A DNA stretch of 13,858 bases from JBBIOI01 sp037443425 (GCA_037443425.1 JBBIOI010000091.1:1-13858); one strand, 5' to 3'. Shown: positions 1 to 7,272, counted from the first letter of the stretch. Numbers and translations are program-made. Notes: generated from the letters alone by a model not told the origin.

Positions 1-1
1 A

Positions 2-496
2 GCAAAGATGGTAAAGGCGGCAGGAGGTACTCCGGTAAATCTTGTTGTTTCAGATTGGTATACCTCAGCGGAAAAAGGCGTTACAGAGGGCTTTATAAAT
101 GCCTATGGAGCATTGATGGCATTTAGGGTTATGGAGTTATTAAGGTTCCATTCATTTGCCCTTCCAGGTGGATTCTCTATGACTCCTCATCTAATTTTAA
201 TCAATCCCGAAAACTGGAAGAAGATACCTCCAGATATTCAAAAAGTTCTTAAGGATAACGAGCAATTCTACATTGAACAATGTAATAATGGTGTAATAGG
301 TGAGGAACAATGGGCATTGGCCTATGCTAAAAAACACGGTCATACAATCGTTAACCTTACACCTGATGAGATGAAGCAGTGGCAGAGGCTTGCTCAGCCT
401 GTTCATGAAGAGTGGATAGCTAAGAACGAAGCCCAAGGGGGGAAGGAAATTTATGCAGAGCTTAAACGTTTAATCAGTGAATATAAGGGGAAATAA
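2..496 (+). CDS. TRAP transporter solute-binding protein, DctP family (3' part)
   Basis: This is the C-terminal part of a periplasmic binding protein that captures an organic acid and delivers it to a TRAP permease. The frame is open from base 2 (GCA AAG before the first ATG at 8), so the gene starts upstream of the window and the ATG is internal. The visible 164 residues show the second half of the DctP fold: a GGTPV strand, a 'VYTAL..GVVDG'-like segment (here WYTSAEKGVTEGF), and an N-x-x-NW-x-x-IPPDIQKVL segment followed by the long C-terminal helices. The second DctP in this window (9208-10215) has the same layout (LGATPV, EVYNALERGIVDG, LPSEIQKVF). The gene ends in TAA. The matching permease genes begin 226 bp downstream across a repeat-containing gap. 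The family call is firm; the ligand is unknown, and the conserved carboxylate-binding arginine lies outside the window. Confidence 0.9.
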   Translation, partial: AKMVKAAGGTPVNLVVSDWYTSAEKGVTEGFINAYGALMAFRVMELLRFHSFALPGGFSMTPHLILINPENWKKIPPDIQKVLKDNEQFYIEQCNNGVIGEEQWALAYAKKHGHTIVNLTPDEMKQWQRLAQPVHEEWIAKNEAQGGKEIYAELKRLISEYKGK

Positions 497-570
497 TTGG
501 GTAATTAGTGGACAGTGTTTAGTGTTATTACTCGGAGAAATTAAATTTTTATAATAATCCCCTCACCCTC

Positions 571-592
571 CCCTCTCCCTAAAGGGAGAGGG
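571..592. repeat. Perfect 10-bp hairpin repeat in the dctP-dctQ gap
   Basis: CCCTCTCCCT (571-580) and AGGGAGAGGG (583-592) are exact reverse complements separated by AA. A related C/T-rich stretch precedes it (560-570) and a GGGGAGAGGG echo follows (about 623-632). No T-run follows the stem, so it is not a standard intrinsic terminator. Hairpins of this CCCTCTCCC/GGGAGAGGG type are common dispersed intergenic elements in bacterial genomes. It could protect or attenuate the transcript between the binding protein and the permease genes, but that is inference. I see no other gene in 497-722. Confidence 0.8.
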
Positions 593-722
593 TTAGGATG
601 GTGGGATCTCCACAAATGCGTGGGGAGAGGGACAGGTCGAGAGGTTTAGACAGACAGATGTCATTTATTTAGTGCTCATTCTTAATAAGTTTTAATTATT
701 TTAGGGTTTTTCGAGGTTAATA

Positions 723-1199
723 GTGAAAATTATTCTATCTATAACTAAAATCTTCGGTTTTATAGCAATGGGAGTATTATTATTGATGATGCTCTTAACC
801 GTGACCGACGTATTTTTACGTGCAGCACTAAATAAACCTATTATTGGCACAACCGAAATAACCGAACAGATGATGGTGGCTGTAGTTTTTTTAGGGCTTG
901 GATGGTGTGCAATACAGGGAAGACATATCAAAGTTGATCTATTTGTATCTCATTATCCAAAGCCAACACAAAAGATTATAGATATTACGATTCAAACAAT
1001 CGGATTGATCTTTGTAGCTTTCTTATGCTGGCGAACATTTAAAACGACTCTAATGGTCAAAACATTAGGAATCACCTGTTCTTATATAGGAGTCCCAAAA
1101 TATCCATTTTATGCCATTGCAACAGTTGGCTGGTTTATACTGGCTCTTTCGATTGTGAGTCTATTGATTAAGAACCTCAGAGATGGTCTTAATAGATGA
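723..1199 (+). CDS. TRAP transporter small permease, DctQ family
   Basis: This is the small membrane subunit of a tripartite ATP-independent periplasmic transporter, which links the binding protein to the large DctM subunit in a cation-driven importer. The product is 158 residues, normal for DctQ. Four hydrophobic segments lie at roughly residues 8-30, 48-66, 87-105 and 127-150. The family signature is visible: a PIIGTTEITE segment after the first helix and GRHIKVD after the second. The start is GTG at 723, chosen because GAGGT (713-717) sits five bases upstream and the first helix follows directly. Its TGA stop overlaps the ATG of the large permease gene (ATGA), which indicates translational coupling. 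A 226-bp gap separates it from the binding protein gene, which is wider than in the second TRAP operon here. Confidence 0.92.
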   Translation: MKIILSITKIFGFIAMGVLLLMMLLTVTDVFLRAALNKPIIGTTEITEQMMVAVVFLGLGWCAIQGRHIKVDLFVSHYPKPTQKIIDITIQTIGLIFVAFLCWRTFKTTLMVKTLGITCSYIGVPKYPFYAIATVGWFILALSIVSLLIKNLRDGLNR

Positions 1200-2494
1200 G
1201 TGCTGAAATTGTTGGCGTAATTGGTGTGTGTCTTGTGGTAGTCCTAATCTTATTTCTTCGTATGTGGATTGGACTGGCCATGGGCCTTGTTGGTTTTGCT
1301 GGATTGCTCTATCTTCAGGGCTTTAAACAGGCATTTGGTGTATTGGGAACTGTCCCTTATGAAACTGTAGCTTATTATCCAATGGCTGCATTACCACTCT
1401 TTATACTCATGGGGGTTGTAGTCGGAAATACATCTATAGGTGAAGACCTCTACTACTCAGTATACAAATGGATTGGTGGTCTAAGGGGAGGACTTGCATC
1501 GGCAACCGTTGTGGCATGTGCAATATTTGCATCTGTAACAGGCTCAAGTGCTACTGGAACGATTTTAATGAGCAAGGTTGCCATGCCTCAGATGAAGAAA
1601 TATGGCTATGACGAGGCTATAGCAAGCGGCTGTATTGCCTCTGCTGGAACAATGGGTATACTTATCCCACCAAGTATGGGATTCATTCTTTATGGTATCC
1701 TTACAGAGCAATCCATTGGAAAACTTTTCATAGCAGGTTTTCTTCCGGGTGTTCTCCTAACACTTCTATTTATTCTTTCAATAGTCCTTATAACCCTTAT
1801 CCGCCCAGAATCAGGTCCACCTGGACCAAAAACACCATTTAAGGAAAAGATAATCTCTTTAAAGAAGATCTGGCATGTAATTATCCTTTTTCTTCTTGTG
1901 TTAGGAGGAATATATGGAGGAATCTTTACTCCAACAGAAGCTGGAGCAATAGGTGCATTTGGAGCATTCGTTATTGTCCTGATCACCCGTCAAATCACAT
2001 GGAATACCTTTGTAGAAACCATTAAAGAGGCAGGAGCTACCACTGCAATGATCTTCCTTATTATAATCGGGGCATTTATCTTTATGAAATTTCTTGGTAT
2101 AAGCAAACTTCCCTTTACCCTTGTTAGAATCATTGAAGATCTACATCTATCAAGATACGTAATTTTTTTGGGGATTATCATCCTCTATATTATTCTTGGT
2201 ATGTTTCTTGAGGTTTATTCTGCAGTCACATTCACTATACCTATTATATACCCAATAATTACAGCCCTCGGTTTTGATCCTATATGGTTTGGAGTTATCA
2301 TAGTTCTTGTTATTGAAATGGGATTGATAACACCACCAGTAGGTATGAATGTTTTCATATTAAGTGGAATGACAGGTGTTTCTCTCGAAACTACATTTAA
2401 AGGGATAGTTCCATTCTTTTTTGCTATATTGATATGCATATTCTTATTGACTTTATTCCCTGATATTGCACTTTTTCTTCCACGGACAATGTAA
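1196..2494 (+). CDS. TRAP transporter large permease, DctM family
   Basis: This is the large membrane subunit of the TRAP transporter, which carries the transport path and couples uptake to a Na+ or H+ gradient. The 432-residue length is typical. The protein is strongly hydrophobic, with about a dozen helices. Family hallmarks are ASVTGSSATGT near residue 113, the GTMGILIPPS loop near 151, SIGKLFIAGFLPG, FTPTEAGAIGA near 245, and EMGLITPPVGMNVF near 377. It starts with ATG inside the stop of dctQ. It has only a weak ribosome binding site of its own, so translation probably depends on coupling. It is clearly homologous to the second DctM (10723-12033). The substrate cannot be read from the sequence. 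Confidence 0.95.
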   Translation: MSAEIVGVIGVCLVVVLILFLRMWIGLAMGLVGFAGLLYLQGFKQAFGVLGTVPYETVAYYPMAALPLFILMGVVVGNTSIGEDLYYSVYKWIGGLRGGLASATVVACAIFASVTGSSATGTILMSKVAMPQMKKYGYDEAIASGCIASAGTMGILIPPSMGFILYGILTEQSIGKLFIAGFLPGVLLTLLFILSIVLITLIRPESGPPGPKTPFKEKIISLKKIWHVIILFLLVLGGIYGGIFTPTEAGAIGAFGAFVIVLITRQITWNTFVETIKEAGATTAMIFLIIIGAFIFMKFLGISKLPFTLVRIIEDLHLSRYVIFLGIIILYIILGMFLEVYSAVTFTIPIIYPIITALGFDPIWFGVIIVLVIEMGLITPPVGMNVFILSGMTGVSLETTFKGIVPFFFAILICIFLLTLFPDIALFLPRTM

Positions 2495-2550
2495 TGAAGG
2501 AGTTGAATTAATTAAAACTAAGAAAAATTTAATATACGAGGAGGATTAAA

Positions 2551-3522
2551 ATGAAACTTCTTGGATTAAGTGCAGGAAGAAAGATGGGAAACTCTGAAAT
2601 CCTTTTAAAAGAGGCCTTGATTTCTGCTAAGGAATCAGGTGTAGAGGTTGAACTACTTCGTTTGCAAGAACTTAAAATAAAACCATGTACAGGTTGTATA
2701 AGCTGCTCAAAGGATCAGCAAGCTGGTGGAACCGGAGCCTGTATTATCAAAGGTGATGATATGCCTTTTTTTAACGAGAAACTTCTTGAATGCGATGGAA
2801 TTATCCTAAGCACCCCAGTCTATATCCTAACGCCTCCAGGATATTTCAAAGTCCTTTGTGATAGGATCGGTCCATCTCATGATGTAGCATGGCAGATGGA
2901 AGCAAAGAAGATTGCCGAAGCCAATGGAAGAGAAAGCAAGATTGATCCAAGATTCTTTAAACCAAGGGTTGGAGGCTTTATTGCAGTTGGAGGCGCACCA
3001 ACTGCTGACTGGGTCTCCCTTGGACTTCCGCTAATGCATACATTTACTTTCCCAATGCAGATAGAGGTAGTCGATCAGATGCAGGTTATTGCATCACCAC
3101 TTCCTGGTCAGGTTGTATTAAATGAAAAGGCTATCGAAAGGGCACAAAGATTAGGAATGCATGTTGCTCAGGCTATGGGAAAACCAGCAGATCAATTAGA
3201 GTGGAAGGGAGATGAGCCAGGAACATGTCCTCTCTGTCACTCAAACGTAATGCTGATTGGAAAGACATCCACGGTCGAATGTGCAATATGTGGTATTAAA
3301 GGAGAACTGACGCAGAAGGATGGTGAAATAACCATTAACTTCTCAAAAGAAGAACTGGCATTTGGACGTCTAACGCTTGCTGGCAAAAAGAAGCACTTTG
3401 ATGATGTATTGGAAACCGTTAAGGCCTCGATCCCAAAAATGGGGGAAGTGGCTCAAAGACTCGAAAAATATAAATCATTTCCATATATGGTTAAACCCCC
3501 ACGAAAGGGAAAGTCAACGTAG
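2551..3522 (+). CDS. NAD(P)H-dependent FMN reductase / iron-sulfur flavoprotein-like protein with C-terminal zinc ribbon
   Basis: This is probably a cytoplasmic flavodoxin-fold FMN protein that moves electrons between NAD(P)H or ferredoxin and a partner. Residues 1-105 are typical of the family: a LLGLSAGRKMGNSE phosphate-binding loop near residues 3-16, PCTGCISC at 45-52, and DGIILSTPVYI at 82-92. Cys46, Cys49, Cys52 and Cys64 resemble the CX2CX2CXnC cluster ligands of iron-sulfur flavoproteins. The last spacing (11 residues) is longer than the usual 4-7, so the cluster is likely but not certain. At the C-terminus two CxxC pairs (226/229 and 244/247) form a zinc-ribbon or rubredoxin-like knuckle not usual in simple FMN reductases. 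The product is 323 residues. CGAGGAGGA (2538-2546) precedes the ATG closely, and the dctM stop is 56 bp upstream. It probably supplies electrons to, or takes them from, the FAD enzyme downstream. Confidence 0.85.
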   Translation: MKLLGLSAGRKMGNSEILLKEALISAKESGVEVELLRLQELKIKPCTGCISCSKDQQAGGTGACIIKGDDMPFFNEKLLECDGIILSTPVYILTPPGYFKVLCDRIGPSHDVAWQMEAKKIAEANGRESKIDPRFFKPRVGGFIAVGGAPTADWVSLGLPLMHTFTFPMQIEVVDQMQVIASPLPGQVVLNEKAIERAQRLGMHVAQAMGKPADQLEWKGDEPGTCPLCHSNVMLIGKTSTVECAICGIKGELTQKDGEITINFSKEELAFGRLTLAGKKKHFDDVLETVKASIPKMGEVAQRLEKYKSFPYMVKPPRKGKST

Positions 3523-3578
3523 TTTAAGGGTTCAAGGGTTCAAGGATTCAAGGATTCAAGTGCTCAAGGGGTCAAGTG
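3523..3578. repeat. Seven tandem copies of an 8-bp repeat (TTCAAGGG type)
   Basis: Directly after the TAG stop of the flavoprotein gene lie seven consecutive 8-bp units: TTTAAGGG, TTCAAGGG, TTCAAGGA, TTCAAGGA, TTCAAGTG, CTCAAGGG and GTCAAGTG. The unit is too short and lacks spacers, so it is not a CRISPR array. The tract ends 34 bp before the next start codon. Such a tract can change length by slipped-strand replication and so alter spacing between the two genes, but a function here is inference. Confidence 0.9.
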
Positions 3579-3612
3579 ATTAATAAAAAATTAATTTCCA
3601 AGGAGGGGGAAA

Positions 3613-5097
3613 ATGAATAGATTGGAAACAGATATTATCGTGATTGGTGGTGGCGTTGCTGGAATGGCTTCATCCATATCTGCTTCTGAAGCCGGAGCTA
3701 AGGTAACTGTATTGGAAAAAAATGCAAAGATAGGTGGAACAGGTAACTTCGGTATGGGTCCTCTTGGAGTTGAGAGCAGGCTACAGAGGATGAAACTTGT
3801 AGGTCCTTCAAGGGATGAAGCCTTTAAACAATTTATGGATTATATACACTGGAGAGGTGATGCAAGGCTTGTAAGGGCTTTTATCGATAAGTCAGGAGAT
3901 ACTATTGATTGGTTAGAAAAGATGGGAGTAAAATTTGCCGATGTATGTGCCTATTTCCCTGGGGGGAATCAAACATGGCATCTTGTAAAACCCGATACCG
4001 GTGAGCCAGGACCCATGGCCTCGGCAACGATGATGAGGATTATGACAGAAAAGGCAAAACAGATGGGTGTAAATATCATGCTTAAGACAACTGCTAAAAA
4101 GATTATAATGGAAAAGGAAAAGATTTCAGGTGTTATTGCAGAAGCTGAATCGGGTGAAAAATTTGAAATCAAATCAAAGGCAGTTATCATTGCTACTGGT
4201 GGTTTTGGAGACAATCCTGAGATGATAAAAAAATATACTGGTTTTGAATGGGGAAAGGATATGTTCTCTTTTAAAATCCCTGGACTTGTAGGAGATGGTA
4301 TTAAGATGGCATGGGAGGTTGGGGCAGCATCTACAGAAATGATGATGGAAATGATCTACATGATGCCAGAGGCCTTGATGATGAAGATTGATATAAATCT
4401 TTCAACAGCATTCAGACAGCCTCACCTGCTTGTAAATCTGCTTGGAGAGAGATTTATGAATGAAGAGATAATGGCAAATACAACATTTACAGGAAATGCC
4501 ATATCGATCCAAAAAGATAGATGCGCCTTTTTAATATTTGATGAAAATATTAAAAACCACATGCAAAAGGAAGGAGGCATTGACCTTATAAGCCGTGTTC
4601 ATCCTCTTACAAAAATTACCAATTTTGATGATTCCCTAAACAAGGCACTTTCTTCGGAATGTAAAAATATATTTGTTGCAGACTCGATTGAAGAACTTGC
4701 TGAGAAGACTGGAATAGATCGCGAAGGTCTGATTAAAACAGTTGATGAATATAACAGATTTTGTGAAAAAGGCCATGATGATCTTTTTAATAAAAATTAC
4801 AAATTGTTAAGACCTATAAAAACTCCCAAGTTTTATGCCGGAAAATTTTACTGCAGTGCTTATGGGACTTTAGGAGGAATTAAAATCAACTATAAAACAG
4901 AAGTTCTTAATAAAGAATGGAAGGCGATTCCTGGTCTGTATGCTGCGGGCGTGGATGCCTGCTCTATATATGGTGATAGCTATCCATTTATTTTGCCTGG
5001 AAATACAATGGGTTTCTCCTTAAATACAGGCCGTATTGCAGGAGAAAATGCAGCAACTTACGTAAAATCTCTCAAGACTTATAGTTCAAGGAGTTAG
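3613..5097 (+). CDS. FAD-dependent oxidoreductase, fumarate reductase/succinate dehydrogenase flavoprotein superfamily
   Basis: This 494-residue flavoenzyme probably oxidises or reduces a C-C bond or a similar group in the imported compound. An N-terminal Rossmann motif, IVIGGGVAGMASS at residues 9-21 with the acidic VLEK at 33-36, binds FAD. The C-terminal FAD segment IPGLYAAGVDAC is at 439-450 and GRIAGENAA at 473-481. The substrate-domain arginine in GERFMNEE (Arg280) matches the conserved GkRFvNE of fumarate reductases. The usual HHTMGG is YGTLGG (417-422), and the usual NRLGGN is GNTMGFSLN (463-471), so two substrate-binding residues of fumarate reductase appear to be missing. No heme motif, twin-arginine signal or signal peptide is seen, so it is likely cytoplasmic. 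A methionine-rich patch lies at 232-258. AGGAGGGGG (3601-3609) precedes the start. It sits between the FMN reductase and hydrolase genes, suggesting a shared pathway; the substrate is unknown. Confidence 0.88.
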   Translation: MNRLETDIIVIGGGVAGMASSISASEAGAKVTVLEKNAKIGGTGNFGMGPLGVESRLQRMKLVGPSRDEAFKQFMDYIHWRGDARLVRAFIDKSGDTIDWLEKMGVKFADVCAYFPGGNQTWHLVKPDTGEPGPMASATMMRIMTEKAKQMGVNIMLKTTAKKIIMEKEKISGVIAEAESGEKFEIKSKAVIIATGGFGDNPEMIKKYTGFEWGKDMFSFKIPGLVGDGIKMAWEVGAASTEMMMEMIYMMPEALMMKIDINLSTAFRQPHLLVNLLGERFMNEEIMANTTFTGNAISIQKDRCAFLIFDENIKNHMQKEGGIDLISRVHPLTKITNFDDSLNKALSSECKNIFVADSIEELAEKTGIDREGLIKTVDEYNRFCEKGHDDLFNKNYKLLRPIKTPKFYAGKFYCSAYGTLGGIKINYKTEVLNKEWKAIPGLYAAGVDACSIYGDSYPFILPGNTMGFSLNTGRIAGENAATYVKSLKTYSSRS

Positions 5098-5135
5098 GTA
5101 AAGTCCCCACTAATCCTTTAAAAAGGAGTCATTCG

Positions 5136-6827
5136 ATGGAAAAAAAAGAATATAAAAATGTTATCTTCAGAAAGGCATCTCCTCTGGATGCACCTTCTTT
5201 ACCTATCATGCGTCAAATACGTTATGAAGGGCTTAAACCAGGGAAAACCGTTTTAAAAAAAGGAACAGTTTTTATTGAAGGCGGGATCCCCCTTCCCTGC
5301 GATATAATTTGGGAGCGCGATGTAGATGTAAAATTACGAGATGGTGTAAAAATCTATATTGATATATTTAGACCGGATTCCGATTCTAAGGTCCCTGCCA
5401 TTCTTTCGTGGAGCCCTTATGGTAAACATGTACCTCAAGAGCCACCACCCGGGGTTCTTAGGGAACATGTCTCAGGCCTTCAAAAATTCGAAGGTCCTGA
5501 TCCTGCTTACTGGTGTAATCATGGATACGCAATTATTAATGTAGATACTCGTGGTGCCTTTAGCTCTGAAGGGGATATTCACTTCTGGGGCAAAGTAGAT
5601 GCTATGGATGGAAGAGATGTAATAGAATGGATAGCATCCCAGGATTGGTGTAATGGCAGGGTTGGAATGTCAGGAAACTCATGGCTTGCCATTGCCCAAT
5701 GGTTTATTGCATCTGAAAACCCACCACATCTTTCAGCCATAGCACCCTGGGAAGGAATTAGTGACCTATATAGAGAAGATGTTCTAAGGGGTGGAATTCC
5801 AAATATAGGATTTAATGAGGTCATTATAAATTCGTTGCGGGGTAAAAATTATGTAGAAGATATTCCAGCAATGGTTAAAAAATATCCTTTTATAAATGAT
5901 TACTGGGAAGATAAAAGCGCTTTACTCGAAAAAATAAATGTGCCTGCCTACATAGTTGCAAGCTGGACCAATGATCTACATACATTTGGGACACTGGAAG
6001 CATTTAGGAGAATCTCATCCAAAGAGAAATGGCTTAGGGTTCATAATACCCATGAATGGTCTGATTATTATACGCCTGAAAATGTTGAGGATTTGAGACG
6101 ATTCTTTGATCGATATTTAAAAGGTGAAACCAATGGCTGGGAAGATACTCCAAAGGTTCGTCTATCTGTACTCGATCCAGGAGGAAAAGACATCGTAAAT
6201 CGCATAGAAAACGAATGGCCACTTTCGCGGACACAATATCAAAAATTGTATCTTGATGCATCCAAGGGAGTAATGTCTCTTAGTCCTGTCTCTCAAGAAT
6301 CATCTATTAAATACAGGGCTGATGATAATAAAGGGCAGACATCCTTTGTCTTTTCTTTTGATAAAGATACAGAACTAACGGGCTACTTTAAGTTGCATCT
6401 ATGGGTTGAATCAAAAGGTTCGGAGGATATGGATATATTTGTCCTCCTTCAAAAATTGGATAAAGACAACAATCCTTTAGTAATAAAAAAAGGTATGGTA
6501 AATTATTATGGTCCTAATGGAAGATTAAGGGTTTCGCACCGAGAATTAGACTCAAGACGATCTACTTCCTGGTTGGCAATTCATACACACAAAGAAGAAA
6601 AACTATTAAAGCCAGGTCAGATTGTCTCCTGTGATATCCTCATCTGGCCTTCTGGCATGATCTGGCATAAGGGCGAAAAGCTTCAACTCATAATTGGAGG
6701 ATTTAATCCTGTACCGTTTCATCTTCCTGGAATAGCCGGACCAATTACAAGGAATAAGGGAGAGCATATTATCCATACGGGTGGAAAATTCGATTCATAT
6801 TTGATGGTGCCTTTAATCTTGCAATGA
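5136..6827 (+). CDS. CocE/NonD-family alpha/beta hydrolase (X-Pro dipeptidyl-peptidase S15 type)
   Basis: This 563-residue serine hydrolase probably cleaves an ester or amide of the pathway compound. The S15/CocE core begins near residue 62 (VDVKLRDGVKIYIDIFRP, then PAILSWSPYGK), after an N-terminal extension of about 60 residues. The nucleophile elbow is GMSGNSWLA (177-185) with Ser182; the family usually has G-x-S-Y/W-x-G. The likely catalytic Asp280 lies in ASWTNDLHT and His306 in HNTHEW. The C-terminal half (about 330-563) is the beta-rich jelly-roll domain of the family, with GYFKLHLWVESKGSEDMDIF and a typical HTGGKFDSYLMVPLI end. No signal peptide is seen. AAAGGAG (5122-5128) precedes the ATG. 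Its TGA lies inside a GCAATGAC unit of the repeat that follows. Family members cleave esters such as cocaine or acylated peptides; the true substrate here is unknown. Confidence 0.9.
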   Translation: MEKKEYKNVIFRKASPLDAPSLPIMRQIRYEGLKPGKTVLKKGTVFIEGGIPLPCDIIWERDVDVKLRDGVKIYIDIFRPDSDSKVPAILSWSPYGKHVPQEPPPGVLREHVSGLQKFEGPDPAYWCNHGYAIINVDTRGAFSSEGDIHFWGKVDAMDGRDVIEWIASQDWCNGRVGMSGNSWLAIAQWFIASENPPHLSAIAPWEGISDLYREDVLRGGIPNIGFNEVIINSLRGKNYVEDIPAMVKKYPFINDYWEDKSALLEKINVPAYIVASWTNDLHTFGTLEAFRRISSKEKWLRVHNTHEWSDYYTPENVEDLRRFFDRYLKGETNGWEDTPKVRLSVLDPGGKDIVNRIENEWPLSRTQYQKLYLDASKGVMSLSPVSQESSIKYRADDNKGQTSFVFSFDKDTELTGYFKLHLWVESKGSEDMDIFVLLQKLDKDNNPLVIKKGMVNYYGPNGRLRVSHRELDSRRSTSWLAIHTHKEEKLLKPGQIVSCDILIWPSGMIWHKGEKLQLIIGGFNPVPFHLPGIAGPITRNKGEHIIHTGGKFDSYLMVPLILQ

Positions 6828-6848
6828 CTCCCTGCTTACAGTCATTGC
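6821..6848. repeat. Inverted repeat at the end of the hydrolase gene
   Basis: GCAATGACT (6821-6829) and AGTCATTGC (6840-6848) are exact reverse complements around a 10-base loop. The arms are the ends of the dispersed GTCATTGCGAG element seen throughout 6821-7115 and 8792-8980. The hydrolase stop codon (6825-6827) lies in the left arm. No T-run follows, so a role in transcript 3' end stability is more likely than classical termination. Confidence 0.75.
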
Positions 6849-6882
6849 GAGGGAGTGAAACGACCGAAGCACCCATTAAAAG

Positions 6883-6925
6883 GTCATTGTCATTCCGAGC
6901 GAAGCCAAAGCATTTTTATCCAGAG
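6883..6925. repeat. Degenerate partial copies of the GTCATTGCGAG element
   Basis: GTCATT occurs at 6883 and again at 6889, the second as GTCATTCCGAGCGAAGCC. These are incomplete units of the same palindromic element, lying between the hydrolase gene and the long direct repeat that begins at 6926. Together with 6841 (GTCATTGCGAGG) they show that this gap was built up by repeated insertion or duplication. An apparent reading frame here (6855-7085) is a by-product of the repeats and is not called. Confidence 0.6.
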
Positions 6926-7208
6926 GTCATTGCGAGGGCTTTATCTTTTCAGATTGGGGAGGTGGGGTGAAAAAGCCTTCGAGCGGATACCTTTTTATAA
7001 AATGAACGGCCCCAAACTGTCATTACGAGGCGAAGCCGAAGCAATCTTTAGAGTTGTCATTCCGAGCGGAGCGAGGAATCTTTGAGATTGCCACGCCCTT
7101 CGGGCTCGCAATGACTGATTGGAAGAGATTGCCAGGGGCTAAATGAGACAAACCAGACAAACTAAATTCACCAGAAAAACCAGAAATACTCTTCTATACC
7201 TCCCCTTA
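6926..7208. repeat. Long direct repeat, copy 1 (upstream of the GHKL ATPase gene)
   Basis: This 283-bp stretch is closely similar to 8829-9064 in the same orientation. The first 93 or so bases differ only by single-base changes and two one-base gaps. Both copies share the GGGCTTTATCTTTTCAG start, the AATGAACGGCCCCAAACTG middle, the palindromic core, the AGAGATTGCCAGGGGCTAA segment and a CCAGAAATAC tail. Copy 1 carries an extra internal segment of about 36 bp (a second partial GTCATT unit) that copy 2 lacks. No transposase is encoded. The pair brackets the ATPase gene. Confidence 0.9.
7019..7115. repeat. Palindromic MITE-like element within copy 1, with internal partial duplication
   Basis: GTCATTACGAG (7019-7029) faces CTCGCAATGAC (7105-7115), complementary except at one base. 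A second left end, GTCATTCCGAG, occurs at 7056. The element therefore looks like two left ends in tandem sharing one right end. A small GCCCTTCGGGC hairpin lies at 7095-7105 just inside the right end. Elements of this GTCATTGCGAG...CTCGCAATGAC kind are dispersed in many bacterial genomes as non-coding repeats without their own transposase. Confidence 0.75.
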
Positions 7209-7221
7209 AGATAAGGGGAGG
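7199..7221. repeat. Perfect 10-bp hairpin upstream of the GHKL ATPase gene
   Basis: CCTCCCCTTA (7199-7208) and TAAGGGGAGG (7212-7221) are exact reverse complements with a 3-base AGA loop. It resembles in design the hairpin at 571-592 and overlaps the end of long repeat copy 1. Copy 2 retains only a variant of the left arm (9055-9064). No T-run follows within a few bases, so it is not a clear intrinsic terminator. Confidence 0.75.
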
Positions 7222-7239
7222 CAAGGTGCGGTTAATTAC

Positions 7240-7272
7240 TTGACTTTTTTTATAATTAATCTAAACTATAAT
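7240..7272 (+). promoter_or_regulatory. Possible promoter of the GHKL ATPase gene
   Basis: A consensus TATAAT lies at 7267-7272, about 28 bases before the start codon, in a very AT-rich stretch. The best -35 match, TTGACT (7240-7245), is 21 bp away, which is longer than the usual 16-18. A second TATAAT at 7251-7256 is too close to it. The -10 site is plausible, but the -35 is uncertain. The sequence lies outside the long repeats, so the gene may carry its own promoter. Confidence 0.4.

Noticed and set aside
571..592. Intrinsic terminator after the first dctP
   Set aside because: The stem is perfect, but the loop is only two bases and no T-run follows.
3523..3578. CRISPR-like array
   Set aside because: The units are 8 bp and contiguous, with no spacers and no cas genes.
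3613..5097. Naming the FAD enzyme as a fumarate reductase or succinate dehydrogenase subunit
   Set aside because: Two fumarate-site motifs are replaced, and no iron-sulfur or membrane anchor subunit gene lies beside it.
5114..5127. TCCTTT-AA-AAAGGA inverted repeat over the hydrolase ribosome binding site
   Set aside because: Six-base AT-rich arms with a two-base loop are too weak to claim as a translation switch.
6855..7085. A 76-codon open frame on the + strand between the hydrolase and the GHKL gene
   Set aside because: It lies wholly in repeat sequence, has no ribosome binding site, and its codons simply read through copies of the palindromic element.
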